A DNA stretch of 64,000 nucleotides from Ricinus communis (taxonomy: Eukaryota; Streptophyta; Magnoliopsida; Malpighiales; Euphorbiaceae): positions 6,766,446 through 6,830,445 of the forward strand of contig NC_063261.1 of NCBI RefSeq assembly GCF_019578655.1. Direction: 5' to 3'. The notes under the pieces were generated by a model. The model searched no databases, was not told the origin of the DNA, and worked only from the letters and a program-made list of their open reading frames with translations. Of this stretch, positions 1-11,442 are shown one piece after another. Position 1 is the stretch's first letter; each line of letters opens with the position of its first letter. Position numbers and translations under genes: made by a program.

Positions 1-559
1 TCAATCCTAATAAACAATACGCAATGAATTTTTAATAAAATTATTTATCCATCCTTTCAATTTCATACATATGTATGTAAATATTATTAAGATTTAAAAG
101 CATAAATATTTTTAGTGTAAAACGTTTAGCATAGTCTATTGATTTAAATTCTATTTTTTCTTTTTAAATAAATTGACCCATGTATTATATATAAACTCAT
201 TATTTATTCTAGTATTTATGGCGTATTGTGTTAGTCTGTTTACTTTCCATGTGATCTTGGGGTACTTTGCATTTATTCTTGAAATATTTTTCATTGAATA
301 TCACCACTAGTGTATATAAATCTGTAATAGGATGTAGTGTTTTCTTCTCTATACTTTTATCCTTCTTTGCTTTCTTATCTTTATTATAAGTTCTACAACC
401 AATAGCTTCCGGTGATTTTGCTTCTATTATTTGACTTTAGCTTTTATTGATAGGTGTTTTCTTGCTTTATTTTAACACTCAATAATCTTCTTTTCTCCTA
501 ATTTTTGTTTTGCTTCTAATTTTTTTCTATTCTTTTTTTGTTTATATTTGTCTCATAAG
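1..559. other. AT-rich stretch, no gene seen
   Basis: Long T- and A-runs with no reading frame of note on either strand and no recognisable repeat end. It probably belongs to the 3' part of retroelement G or to what flanks it. Confidence 0.4.
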
Positions 560-1120
560 ATTAGGGAGATAACGGATTTTGCCATTCTGACTGTTGCCCT
601 AGTGGGGTTCCTTAAAGATATAGAAGAAAATGATGCCATCTCCAAGGATTTATTTTTAGTGTGAGGGGTGGTGAAACTCTTCCATTCTCAAACCCCTGAA
701 TGCTTGCTGGAACTTGCCTGTGTTAGGGATTTTCAACGGAGTTTGTCTCAAATATCTTGCCGAACTTCCTTGGTCACGAAAGGCCCTATTACACTCTACA
801 TCTCAGAAAGCTTTCTGAGGCGTATTAAAAAGATAATGCTTTTGTTGAGTGCATGAACGAGCTAATGGCACAGCGAGCGAAGGCTAAGAAGGTGCTTGCC
901 ATGTAAAAGCAAACCTTTGGGCTTCTCTTTGGTTGCTTGCAAGATATTATAAGTCGGGACATTCCAATATCTGAGCATTACATGCTAGTGGCCAAGGAGG
1001 AGTTGTTTGCTGCTATATTGGCTGATTTCACAGAATGGAAAGATTGTCAAGTGTTAAGAGTACATCAATTAGGCTTTAGGTAGGTGTCAAATGCTCACTA
1101 ATGAACTTTGTGACTGTTTT
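560..1120 (+). pseudogene. degraded coding-like segment, unrecognised
   Basis: A stretch with better than background coding character on the plus strand, broken by stops (for example near 655 and 903). One frame reads ITDFAILTVALVGFLKDIEE before a stop. A later frame reads RDIPISEHYMLVAKEELFAA. I do not recognise the family. It lies downstream of G's pol and antisense to it, a place where some Tat-lineage elements carry an extra antisense frame, so it may be a remnant of such a frame or a captured host fragment. Both readings are inference. Confidence 0.25.
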
Positions 1121-1309
1121 GATGCCTTGTAACATTTTCCTTCAGATTTGTATTCTCGAGGCTATCTTTAATGAAATTTTCCTCCCTTTTTGATGTCTTG
1201 TTTATATAAAGTATTGGTTTCCTCTTTTATTTGTTATTTTGGAAGTATACCAATCTTTGTACTTAGGCCGCCATGCTTCCTTTTCCGCTATTTGATCATG
1301 TTTTAGGTT

Positions 1310-1797
1310 GTGGAGAATTTTTAGCCTAATCATTTGTCGTATTTAGGTCGTATTGAATTTCTAGTCTCTTATGAAGCTAACCCGATTTAGCTCATGGTAT
1401 TTGAGGGTTGGTAAATTTGTGGCCTCTTTTAAGGAGTCGATCCAATTTAACCGTGAAATTCAAGCGTTGGTAAATTTCTAGCCTGTTACAAAGCCGACCC
1501 AATTTAGCTCATAGAATTCGAGGGTTGGTGAATTTCTGGCCTTTTATGGAGCTAGCTCGATTTAGCTTGTGGTATTCGAGCATTAGTGAGTTTTTAGCCT
1601 CTTACAGAGCTTACCCGATTAAGCTTGTGGTATTTGAATATTGGTGAATATCTTGCCTCTTATAGAGCCGATCCAATTTAGCTCATGGTATTCGAGCATT
1701 GGTGAGTTTTTAGCCTCTTACGGAGCCGACCTGATTTAGCTCGTGGTATTCAAGCATTAGTGGATTTCTGGCCTCTTACAAAGCCAACATGATTTAA
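1310..1797. repeat. 58-bp tandem repeat, about 8 units (3' region of element G)
   Basis: The word gcct (gtct in the first unit) recurs at 1364, 1422, 1481, 1539, 1597, 1655, 1713 and 1771, a period of 58 (once 59). Units share the core gatttagctcatggtattcg. The array abuts the RT remnant of G directly, so most of pol downstream of the RT active site is missing. Tandem repeats between pol and the 3' LTR are typical of Tat/Ogre-lineage elements. Confidence 0.85.
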
Positions 1798-1799
1798 CT

Positions 1800-2660
1800 A
1801 TGATTTTCTCTAAATTTGCTTCAATTCCTTACTATGAGATCATGATGAATTTTCCCACCTTTATGGCGAAGGCGCACTTGTTCGAGTTCAACTTGATGTT
1901 GAACTCATTGAACACATTGAATACCTTTCTCAAGTCGTCTACATGGCTTTCCTTGAATTTTCTCTTTACGATCAAATCGTCCACATACACCTCGATGTCT
2001 GGGCAATTAGATCGCCAAAGATGTGGTTCATCAACCTCTCGTAGGTTGCTATAGTGTTTTTCAATCTAAATGGCATCTCCGTGTAGCAGTAAGTACCTTT
2101 ATTTGTAATAAATGAGGCCTTTTCCTCTTCCTCCTTTGCCATTTGTATCTAGAAATAGCCTTGGGCTGCATTTAAAAGGTATACATCTTATATCTCACTG
2201 TTAAATTGACCAATTGATCAATGTTGGGGAGGGGTAACTATCTTTTAGGCATGCTTTATTCAGGTTTATAAAGTCCATGCACATTATGTGCTTCTTATTC
2301 GCCTTCTTCACCAGAACTACATTTGAGACCTAGTCTGGGTACTAGACTTTCTGAAAAAAGGCTGCTTTCTCTAGCTTTTCCATCTCGGTTGCTATAAATG
2401 GCTTGTCTGTTGGGGCTGAACCTTCTTTTCTTTTGCTTGACTGGTTTTTGCTTCAAAATTTGCCCTAAGCCTATCATAGGCTACTATCAGGTCAATCCCT
2501 ACTATTTTCTTTGCTAAGTTTGTAAATGATCCTACATTCTCCTTCAACACTTCTTTTATGTCCTCTTTGACCAAGGGCTTTCCTTCCTTTCCAAGCTTCA
2601 GGATTCTTCTTGGAGCTACTTTATTTCCTCCCACTCCCCTATTAGCCAAGCGGTATCGTG
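1800..2660 (-). pseudogene. Ty3/gypsy reverse transcriptase remnant (element G)
   Basis: Read on the minus strand, this segment runs through the RT domain. An N-terminal block contains KPVKQKKRRFSPNR-like sequence (about 2440). A middle block reads KASFITNKGTYCY. The catalytic YVDD is encoded at 1976-1987 in the context IEVYVDDLIVKRKF, followed by KLNSNKCAFAIKVGKF, the usual block after the active site. Frames shift at several points and stops are frequent, so it is dead. RNase H and integrase are absent: the 58-bp array follows immediately. The block order is typical of Tat-like plant gypsy elements. Confidence 0.85.
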
Positions 2661-3235
2661 CTCTCCTATGTCAAAGTTAAGGATTTCTTCACTAGGGAAA
2701 GCCTTCACTCCTTCTAGGCTATAGTATAAGAGTCCTCTGCCACCTTTGTGTCTCCTCTGATTGTGACTACACTACCCAATATAGGTATCTTCATTTTTAG
2801 GTGTCTGAAACTATAAATCGCTTCAAATTCTTACATAAATAGTCGCCCCAAAAATGCATTATATGCCAGACCTATGTCTACCACTATGAATATGGACTTA
2901 ACTTCACCCACTTGGCCTTTCTCATCTTTGATTTCGACTAATAACTCTATCGTTCCTACAGGTTGTATCTGCTTCCCTCATTAACCTATTAGTGGGACTA
3001 TCGTTGGCTTGAGGTCTGTAATACTTTCTCCCATCTTTTTGAACACAGATAGGGTGAGGAGGTTCATTGCACTTCCTCCATCCACTCATAGCTTCCTGAC
3101 AATCATCCCATCCAAATATGCCTTTATGACCAAGGCGTTATTGTACTTTTCCCTCGACTCCTACTCTCCTAGGTTAAAGGAAATAGCTGACCTAGATGAT
3201 TGACCCTTCCATGCTTGCTAAACAGCCATAATTTT
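2661..3235 (-). pseudogene. Ty3/gypsy aspartic protease remnant (element G)
   Basis: On the minus strand the retropepsin signature VDGGSAMNLL is readable (DGGS codons at 3071-3082), followed by FKKMGESITDLKPTIVPLIG and then a stop. It lies between the gag tail (right) and RT (left), the usual gypsy order of gag, protease and RT. Several stops and frame changes mark it as a pseudogene. Confidence 0.8.
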
Positions 3236-4040
3236 TTTCTTCAACTTCTTCTTGTCATGTGAGTGGGTTTGGTCAACCCTTAATATGATATTGATGTCTA
3301 TTCCCGTGCATTTTCTAGGTTTTGTGCCTACTACTTCCCGAGCTTATAACTTATTTGAGATTTTTTTTTCTTATATTTTTTAGCCTTAAAATGTTTGAGG
3401 GCTCCGTTTGCATTAAATGTTCAATCTCTCTTTTGAGATCCCAACAACTCTCTGTGTCATGACCATAATCCTCATGAAACTTACAATACTTAGATTTATC
3501 TTGGCTGACAGTGCTGTAACTATTCATTCGATGTGGCCACCTTACCTCTTGCTTATTTTCTCTGATCAACATGAAGACTTTGGCCATTGGCTCAGTAAGT
3601 GGTGTCTCGCTTTTAACAAAGCCTGAGTATCTCTAGAGACGAGAGTGCTCCAACTCTCTATATCAGGGATTGTAACTAGGTCGGTTATCAGGCCTTTCTG
3701 TGTTGAACTTCTTCCAGGCTTTTTCCTTATGTTCTCTTTTTTTATCATTCCTCCTACCTTCATCTATGTCGATGTACTTTCGACCTAGAGCCATGACTTC
3801 TGAGAATGACTAGTATCTTTATTCTAAGTTTGTTAAACCAGCTCCCTGAATTGGGTGCCTTCTTTAAGTGCCATGGCTAATGCCTCAAAATTAAAGTTCT
3901 TTATTTGAATAGCCTCTGCATTAAATCTCTATAAATAAGCCCTCAGGGTCTTGTCCTCCCCCCTTTCTATAAGAGTATTACTCAAACGTCATGCGTCTTC
4001 TAGGGATATTGGTGATAAACTTCAATAAGAAAGATCTTTA
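3236..4040 (-). pseudogene. gag, C-terminal half, of Ty3/gypsy element G
   Basis: The minus strand reads ALRAYLQRFNAEAIQI (retrotransposon gag domain), then a knuckle CKFHEDYGHDTESC of C-x2-H-x4-H-x4-C type at roughly 3440-3490, followed by WDLKREIEHLM. Frames are interrupted. The N-terminal part of this gag is missing here because element A inserted at 4040/4041; it continues at 29801 (see that entry). Confidence 0.85.
4036..4040. repeat. left target-site duplication of element A (imperfect)
   Basis: cttta here faces tttta at 29796-29800, matching 4 of 5 positions. Weak on its own, but the interrupted gag of G resumes exactly across these two points. Confidence 0.55.
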
Positions 4041-5005
4041 TGTGAGCGGTGGCTTCGAGCGTGCACCCAAATGTCTAAAGTGACTACAATGCTGCAAGGC
4101 TTTTCAACCTAACAGGAACGCACTAACTAATCACAAAGACTAGCGCGAAGACGGGAGTCGCCACTTGGGTAATTCTCCGGGACGCTTTTTCTAATTGAGT
4201 GTCATTTCTCGATTCTATAAAGAAGCTTCGCCACATATAGAGATAGATCCAAAAGTCAACTTCCTTGTTTGTGTATTATTATCTTTAATTTTATTATTTA
4301 ATGGGTTATTCTTTATAAATACGACAGTTATATTTCTTACAAGCATCCATTACAGCATGTGAGGTCCTCTTAAGTCTAACTCATTTTATTAAGCCCAACA
4401 CATATTTGATTTGTTAACTTACTTAAGTATTTAATTATGTACAAAGGCCCACTTAGTCTAGTCTAATTACAGGTTACGCATTTGATTCCAACCTTTAAAC
4501 CTAAATGGCCTATTCTTTCTGCTAAGGCCCAATTGGATGATTCTTAATCTAATATAGCCCAGTTAGTTAATTAAAGCATGAAAAAACCCATTAAGTCTAT
4601 ATATATATTATAACTTAAGCCTATTTTACCATCCCTATACCTAATGGACTACTTTTTCAAGTTAAGGTCCAATTATAAACCTAAAGTCTATATGTCCAAT
4701 TTTAATTAAACATTCACACAACATCTATTTGGCATCCATCAATATAATTACATAAATTAAAGTGCATAAAATCAAATCCAACTATTATAATCCTCATACA
4801 ATTAAGGAATTGAAAGAGAAACACATAAAAGAAGTTACCCTGTGCAAAAAATGTCAAAAAATATGAAAATAAGGCAAAATCGGTGCAGAGCCGATTGGCT
4901 CAGCATAAATCTAAATCAGCAATGTACGGAGGTGATCAGCTCTAGGGTTTGGTCATGATCAATTTGCATTTTTCCTCGACTCTCCTTGCCTAGAAGCCAA
5001 TTTAA
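4041..5005 (-). repeat. element A 3' LTR, first part
   Basis: Left end tgtgagcggtgg; the segment matches 21519-22535 and, more distantly, 54670-55570. It stops at 5005, where solo LTR B inserted, and continues at 15798. It includes a copy of the palindromic word gccgattggc near 4893. Confidence 0.8.
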
Positions 5006-5250
5006 TGTAATATCCGGAAATTTTCTTTAATAATGATTATATTAATAATAATTAATAAATGAGTTTTTATTTAAATTAGTTTTATTTTATTTTTATTTGG
5101 TTTAATTTGAAATGATTTAATGAAAATTTTAATATTAGACAATTAAATGAGTTATTTTTCTATACCCAATTAGTTGGATATTTAAGAAATTAATTAAGTA
5201 AATTATTTGAGGAATAAATTATATTTTTAGTTATTCAAATTTTTCCCAAA

Positions 5251-5258
5251 TGTATATA

Positions 5259-5327
<69 letters not shown>
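5251..5327. repeat. (TA)n microsatellite
   Basis: Almost pure TA repeat with a few TG interruptions inside LTR B. Confidence 0.95.
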
Positions 5328-5332
<5 letters not shown>

Positions 5333-7219
5333 ATTATATATTGGAGAATTATGAAAGAATTTGTAAAGGGTGTTTTTATAAAAGAATTTTGGGAAAATTG
5401 GTATTTTAATTAGCTAGTGGTATTTAATTTTAAGTTGGAAAATATATAGCAAATTGACTATTTAATTAATTGTGTGTTAGGACTAAATTGAAAATTTATT
5501 TTGAAATAAGGATTAAAAGTATAATTTTATTATTACGGGGTCTTAATGGAAATTTGTAAGTTTGGTATTTTTATAAATAAATATGTCGGTCAGGGGTATA
5601 TATGTAATTATATATTTTCAATAATTCTAATTTGGCCCAAATTAATTAGTTAAGAGCTTAATTGAAAGGCTAAAAAGAAGTTCGGGGGTTAATTAGAAAT
5701 TCTGCAGGATGAAATTGTAAGTAATTAAGAAAGTTCAGGGACCAAATTGTGAAAAGGAAAAGTTCACGGGCCTAATGTTGATATGGAAAAGAAAGAAAAG
5801 AAAGGAGATCAGGGAGAGAGAACGCGTGAAGAAGAAGGAGGCGGGCGCTGCGGGCGTCGGTAGCGACTGAGGCGCGGAGGGGCTGGCGGCGTCTTGTTGG
5901 CAGCAGCGAAGCCTCAATGGGCGTCAGGAGGCAAGCAGCTCAGGCGGGCGGCCTTTGGCCGATCTCGGTGGCGATCGGCTCCTCTCGGCGTGGGCTCTCT
6001 TTTGGCAGCAGCGGCGACGCCTAGGGTGGCCGGAGTTGCAAGATCCGGCAAAGTGAAATTTATGGTGGCAGCCGCATTTTTTTAGTTTTTCCGACGAGCT
6101 CCGGCGGAGGATGGACGATCGGAGGACGTATCCCGACTCTTCTCAGCTCAAGCTTCGCAATGGCACCAGTTTCGTGGCGATCGGACTTCGTTTGTGAATC
6201 AACGGCCGAGATCGTTTGTAAATCTCTTGGGATGATCGAGGGTCAGATCGGAAAATCGGAAGCGGGGATCGTCATCAGCGTGTCGTTTCGAGTCCGATGG
6301 TGAGTTCGGATCATCGATCGGACTCCGGTGGCTGGAGGCGAGTCGATCGAGCAATCGAGCGTTTCGGTAATTTTCTCTGGCCCGTTAATTTTTGGAAATT
6401 CTTTGATTTAATTCGTGCTTATTGTTTTGTGTTGAGTATTTGATATTTGTGAGTCAAAAATAATTGTCTGTCGGTTTGCCTGCCTCGTGATTTTTGTGTT
6501 GTGTGGTGGAGTCGGGAAATTAGTGAAGTCTTGAGGACCCGACTCCCGTTGTGTTAAATTGTTGGATATTTCTACTATTTTTCTGGCAGGTCCTGGACCC
6601 GTTTTTACGGGGGGTAAATGTTCGTGTTGTAGTGGAGGTTCTGCCGGATTTTCAGTAGAATTCTCTCAAATCAGGATTCTTAGACAGTCAATTCTAGGAG
6701 TCTAGACCTAGGATTAATGATCGATTATTTCAGCATTTTGATAAATTGTTTTTCCGTGATTAGATGATCTGTCTGTTCGGCTCGCTCCAACTGAGGCCCC
6801 GGAGTAGAGCTAGGAGGTCGCAAAGTCTGTGAGTTAAAGTCACTTAATCGTTGCACTATTGCTAAGTCTGAATTTAATATGTTATTTTAGAAATTTATGC
6901 GTAATATGATGATTAGTATCGCAATATAAATAATTGCACTTGATCATTAATTATTGAAAATAATATAGTAATTATTATTAGTAACGTTATAATAATACAA
7001 GTATTATTATTTTTCCACACGAATTGCATGTTGCTTTACCCTAAATTTTTAATCTTTATTTCAATATGTGTTGAATGATTTCATTAGACAATGATATTTA
7101 TTAAATTTGATGATTGCGATTTGGGAATGTGGCTTTCGTAGAACATGCCACCTGATGGGTTACATCAGGACCGCGTGCGCACCGGTAACGATCATGGACA
7201 GCTAATAAGATTATTGTGA

Positions 7220-7400
7220 GTTTTGCCCTGGTCGAGCATGGCTCTTTGGGCTGATTTGAGTAAATTGCCGGAGGTAAGGTCCCTGGTCGAGCATTGCTCT
7301 CTGGGCGCCGACTTATTTTGATACTTAAGTGACCAGACTGGAGGTAAGGTCCCTAGTCGAGCATTTCTCTTTGGGCGCCAGTCTTATTGGAATAAGAGAA
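7220..7400 (+). repeat. degenerate tandem repeat in LTR B, left part
   Basis: Three units built on ccctggtcgagcattgctct followed by ctgggcgcc (near 7227, 7291 and 7350), about 60-70 bp apart. The array continues beyond element C at 15020-15190, showing that C inserted within it. Confidence 0.8.
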
Positions 7401-7403
7401 TTG

Positions 7404-7408
7404 AAAGG
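7404..7408. repeat. left target-site duplication of element C
   Basis: aaagg, identical to 14972-14976 immediately after the 3' LTR. The perfect 5-bp duplication fits LTR-element integration. Confidence 0.9.
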
Positions 7409-8836
7409 TGAGGTGCGTAAAATACACACATCTAAATGGGGTTTTTAAGATCGATTTTATGGATATTTGGATGTGAATTGGTATCAAGACTCGCCCTATG
7501 TATCTGTTTGTGTGCATTAGGTCCAAAAGAAGTCAAAGAATGAAAAAGGAAAGAATTGGACGTCAAAACTGCCGAAACGAACTAAGTACGAGCATCAGGA
7601 AGCTGAACAGGGCCGTGTTGGTTTCAACACTGGCCGTGTTCCTAACACGGGCATCAACACGGCCGTGTAGCGTGCATCAAAACATCAAAGAAAAGGAAGT
7701 TCTTAGGGAGCACGGCCATAGAGAGTAACACGGCCAGGAACACCAGCCCGTGTCCCCAACACGGCCAAGAACACGGCCGTGTTGGCGGCGACAGGGGGAA
7801 TAATTAAAAGAACAAAGAGAGGAAAGAAAAAGATGAGGCTAGGGTTAGAACGTCCAAAACCCTCATTTTTCTCTCTCTAAGGATTTTCTGAGCTGAAACC
7901 AAGAAAAAAGGAGACTTGGATCAAGGTTTCAATCGGATTCCCTTCATAGATTGAAGATTGGGCGAGGTTCGCTGATTGGTTCTCAAATCGTGCAAGAGGC
8001 AACTAGGGTTTGAGATTTCGAATTTGCAAATTTAGGGTTTTTCATTCAGCTTGAAAGAGAAGGGTGTACATGCCTTTAATTTTCTTTTCCTTATTTTGTT
8101 CCCCAATTGCTTTAACCATGAACATGAGTAGCTAGATCTTTTGAACCCATTGGGGTTCACCTTTGTTGATGGATTATGCTTAATTGTTAGTTTTATAATT
8201 ATCATTCTTGCAATCTTCTTGCTATTTAGTAATAAAAGTTTGATTCAGTTAATTTGAGACGTTGAATTAATTATTTATTGGGTTGTTTCTTGACATTGAG
8301 AAATGCTTGTTATAACTGGACATTGAATAGTAAGGACTAGTAGTTAACACTTAGAGATAAGGTTGATTTACTCGCCAGATTAAGACTTAATCACTCTTAA
8401 TAGTTTTAAATCATACTTAATGCTAATCTATAGTAATCCGATAGGAAGAGATTCCATTAGATTAGTGCAGGTTTAGGAATTCGGTAAGCTCAAGAGAGGA
8501 ACCGGAATTCAATTCAGGATTTAGGCACGGGTAAGCAAGATCGGCAATCCATAAAATCCATCTTTAGAATTCCATCACTTAGGCTCCCTTTTGGGTTTGT
8601 TTCTCTCCTTATAATTGTCTTTTGATTGTTCGTTGTCCTTCATTTACTTATTTGCACTCAGAACCATTAGCTGGTACATTAGAACTTCCACACCCTATTT
8701 CAGACTAGATAACATAGTAAACAGTAGTAACTCTAGGTTCACCCAATCTCCAGGGATACGACCTTGATACTCACTAGTGCTAGGCTGCATCGGTAGGTTC
8801 ACTGCCTTAGGTGTAGGTTGCATAAAGAGCTCATCA
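7409..8836 (+). repeat. element C 5' LTR
   Basis: Starts TGAGGTGCGTAAAATAC and ends GAGCTCATCA; 1428 bp. It carries the cluster of CACGGCC/GGCCGTG palindrome halves at 7608-7790. A 76-codon frame inside it at 7498-7728 is repeated in the other LTR and is not considered a gene. Confidence 0.92.
7608..7790 (+). repeat. cluster of ACACGGCCGTGT-type palindromes in the C LTR
   Basis: About ten copies of the half-site CACGG or CCGTG, in both orientations, sit within 180 bp. Full palindromes include aacacggccgtgt near 7656 and aacacggccgtgttgg near 7770. The same cluster is in the 3' LTR (13748-13930) and, diverged, in both LTRs of D. Confidence 0.85.
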
Positions 8837-8842
8837 AGTTTT

Positions 8843-8860
8843 TGACGCTGTTGCCAGGGA
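8843..8860 (+). other. primer-binding site of element C (tRNA-Asp type)
   Basis: tgacgctgttgccaggga lies six bases after the 5' LTR end. It differs by three bases from the Athila-type site seen perfectly preserved in D (28124-28141, minus). Confidence 0.8.
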
Positions 8861-9008
8861 AACAGTAACGGTGAACTAGAGTGAATTGTTTTTGTGTTAA
8901 TTTAGTCATTGTTTGTTTATTCATTAATTCTTTATTTTTTATTATTATTTATTGTTATATTATTTTTAATTGATTGGTGGTTGTTTGGTTGTCGGTTTCA
9001 GGTAGTAT

Positions 9009-10659
9009 ATGACCAGGAGCTCTAACCCTGATCCTATAGCACCATTATCTGACCCGGAGCGCTCTCTCAGATTATTGAGACGACGTTTGCATGCAGTTGA
9101 GGAGGAGGACAGAGTTACAGTTTAGGTTCAAGGAGTTGACGCAATGGAGAACCTCAACCCCCAGGCCGATGATGATCAAAGGACCATGTACGAGTTTGCT
9201 CGACCCTCTTTAGATGGGACGAAAACGAGTATAGTCAGACCTGCTGTAGTGGCCAATAATTTTGAGATAAAGGCCAATGTTATCCAGATGATCCAGCAAA
9301 GCGTGCAGTTTGGAGGATTGCCCAGCGAGGATCCCAATGCATATATCTCCAACTTTTTAGAGATTTGTGACACATTCAAGATAAATGGAACAACCGATGA
9401 TGCCATTCGGCTGAGATTGTTTCCATTTTCCTTGAGGGACAGAGCAAAGAGATGGCTGCAATCTCTTCCATAACAGACGATCACTACCTGGAAGGTGTTG
9501 GCCGAAAAATTTCTATAAAAGTATTTTCCTCCCGCTAAAACTGTAAAACTTAGAAATGACATATCTTCTTTTATGCAGTTTGATGATGAAAGCATGTACG
9601 ATGCATGGGACAGGTTTAAGGATCTTTTGAGATGCTGCCCACATCACGGATTGCCAGTGTGGATGCAGGTTCAGACCTTCTACAACGGGTTGAACCTTGC
9701 AACGAGGCAGATGGTGGATGCTGCAGCAGGTGGGGCGCTAAATAGTAAGACGCCCGAGCGGGCTCGAGAACTGATAGAGGAAATGGCCATGAACAACTAT
9801 CGTTGGCAATCCTCTAGAGCCGACCAGGAAGGCAGGAGTGGTCAACCAAGTGGACTCTACAGCAGCCTTGGCGAGCTCAAGTGGAGCTTCTAGCCAAGAA
9901 GATCGACCAACTCAGATGCCGGTTCATGCAAATAACGTTGGTCGCGAAGTTTTGTAGTGGCTCGCATTACGGTCGTATCATGCATGGAGGTATGTTTACT
10001 TCATCCTCTACTACTTTCCATCTAATTCGTTATGTCTTCCGATGTTGAGCGGGTTGACTATATGGGAATTCCCAAGGTAGCATAACGATCCTTACAAAGA
10101 ATACATACAACTTTGGGTGGCGCAATCATCCCAACTTCGGTTGGAGGAATTGAGCTCGCATAAGCTCCTCCCTCTACCGGAAAAGAAGTCAAATTTAGAG
10201 GAGCTTATGATGAAGTTTGTGACGTCTACGGAGATGAGGTTCCAGCAAACTGATAGTGCACTTAGGAACCAGCAGGCCTCGATTCGGAACTTGGAGACCC
10301 AGATTGGCCAAATCTCTAAGATGTTGTCTGAGAGGCAGCAAGGAGCGCTCCCGAGCACCACTGAGTCTAATCCAAGGGAGCACGTGAATGCCATCACTTT
10401 GCGTTCAGGTAAGTTAGTTTCAGCTCCTTCTAAGCCTATTTTTGATGACGCCACTATCAATGTGCAGGTTGAGGCGAGCAGTAAGGTTAGGGAACCTAAG
10501 GGACAAAAGGTGAAATCAATTCCAGTCAGAGAATATCAACCTAAGATTCCTTATCCTGCTAGAACTAAACAAGCAGAGGAGAAAGAGCAGTTTAGTAAGT
10601 TTTTAGATATTTTTAGACAACTGCATATTAACTTGCCTTTTATTGATGCATTGGAATGA
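9009..10659 (+). pseudogene. Athila-type gag (element C), broken
   Basis: Begins MTRSSNPDPIAPLSDPERSL, the usual start of Athila gag. Stops occur at about 9121, 9471, 9516 and 9891 in the same frame. A frameshift lies between 9893 and 10117, after which the +1 frame is open to a TGA at 10657. The capsid region is clear (SVQFGGLPSEDPNAYISNFL at about 9300, then RLRLFPFSLRDRAKRWL). After 9573 comes YDAWDRFKDLLRCCPHHGLP. The zinc knuckle is degraded (FCSGSHYGR near 9950). The C-terminal part (10204-10340) is a coiled-coil-like segment, MMKFVTSTEMRFQQTDSALR. With four stops and a shift it cannot make full-length gag. Confidence 0.9.
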
Positions 10660-11442
10660 GATGTCAAGTATGCTAAGTTCTTAAAGGACATACTTAGCGG
10701 AAAAGGAAGTTGGAGGAGGTCGCCTATGTTCAAATTTCGTGAGGAGTGCTCGGTGTTTGAGCAAGTTTCGGAGAAACGTCACGATCCAGGGAGTTTCACT
10801 ATTCCCTGCACTTTAGGTAATTTGTGTGTGGATGATGCATTAGCTGATTTGGGGGCTAGCATAAATGTCATGCCCACTAATTTGTTCAATAAGCTAGGTT
10901 TGGGGGAGGCAAAATCCACTAGGATGTGCATTCAATTAGCTGACCGTTCTGTTAAGTTTCCTAGGGGAATTGTGGAAAATGTGCTAGTTAAGGTAGATAA
11001 GTTCATATTTCCTGTGGACTTTGTGGTTTTGGATATGGACAATGAGCATGGTGTACCATTAATTTTGGGGAGACCTTTCCTTGCCACAGCTAGAGCTAAA
11101 ATAGACGTATTTGAGGGGAAGTTAGAACTTAATGTAGGGGATGACTGTGTCACTTTTAGTTTACATTCATTTGATTGTTCTTCCACCGACCATGTTCATG
11201 CCATTTGTTGTATTGATGGAATTGATCTTGCATGTAATACACAACCACAAGATGTACAAATGGATGATGCTATACATGTTTCTTCCCCTATTAGTATGTG
11301 TTATTCATCTGAAAAAAATAACGTGTATCAATATGAGACTTTGTGCTATGATAGACCCGAGAAGGGTAGTTGCAAGTTTATTTTTAACAGGTCACCTAGC
11401 CGGAATGCGGAGTGGATGAATGGACATCCCAAATCGGTCTAG
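10660..11442 (+). pseudogene. Athila-type aspartic protease region (element C)
   Basis: Continues the 10117 frame after one TGA and is open to 11442. It starts DVKYAKFLKDILSGKGSWRR and carries the retropepsin core ALADLGASINVMP (about 10837-10875, DLGA in place of D-T/S-G, normal for Athila). The flap-side block VPLILGRPFLATARAKIDVF follows at about 11053. After this the frame should lead into RT, but it diverges and stops, so the element lacks RT, RNase H and integrase. Protease on its own cannot mobilise the element; it would need enzymes in trans. Confidence 0.88.

Noticed and set aside
5830..6340. GC-rich island with several frames (for example 5894-6085), resembling an exon or CpG promoter
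   Set aside because: Lies inside solo LTR B and is alanine/arginine-rich low-complexity translation; better explained as the LTR leader.
7498..7728. 76-codon frame, conserved at 13638-13868
   Set aside because: The two copies lie in the two LTRs of element C, so their similarity only reflects recent duplication by retrotransposition. No protein family recognised.
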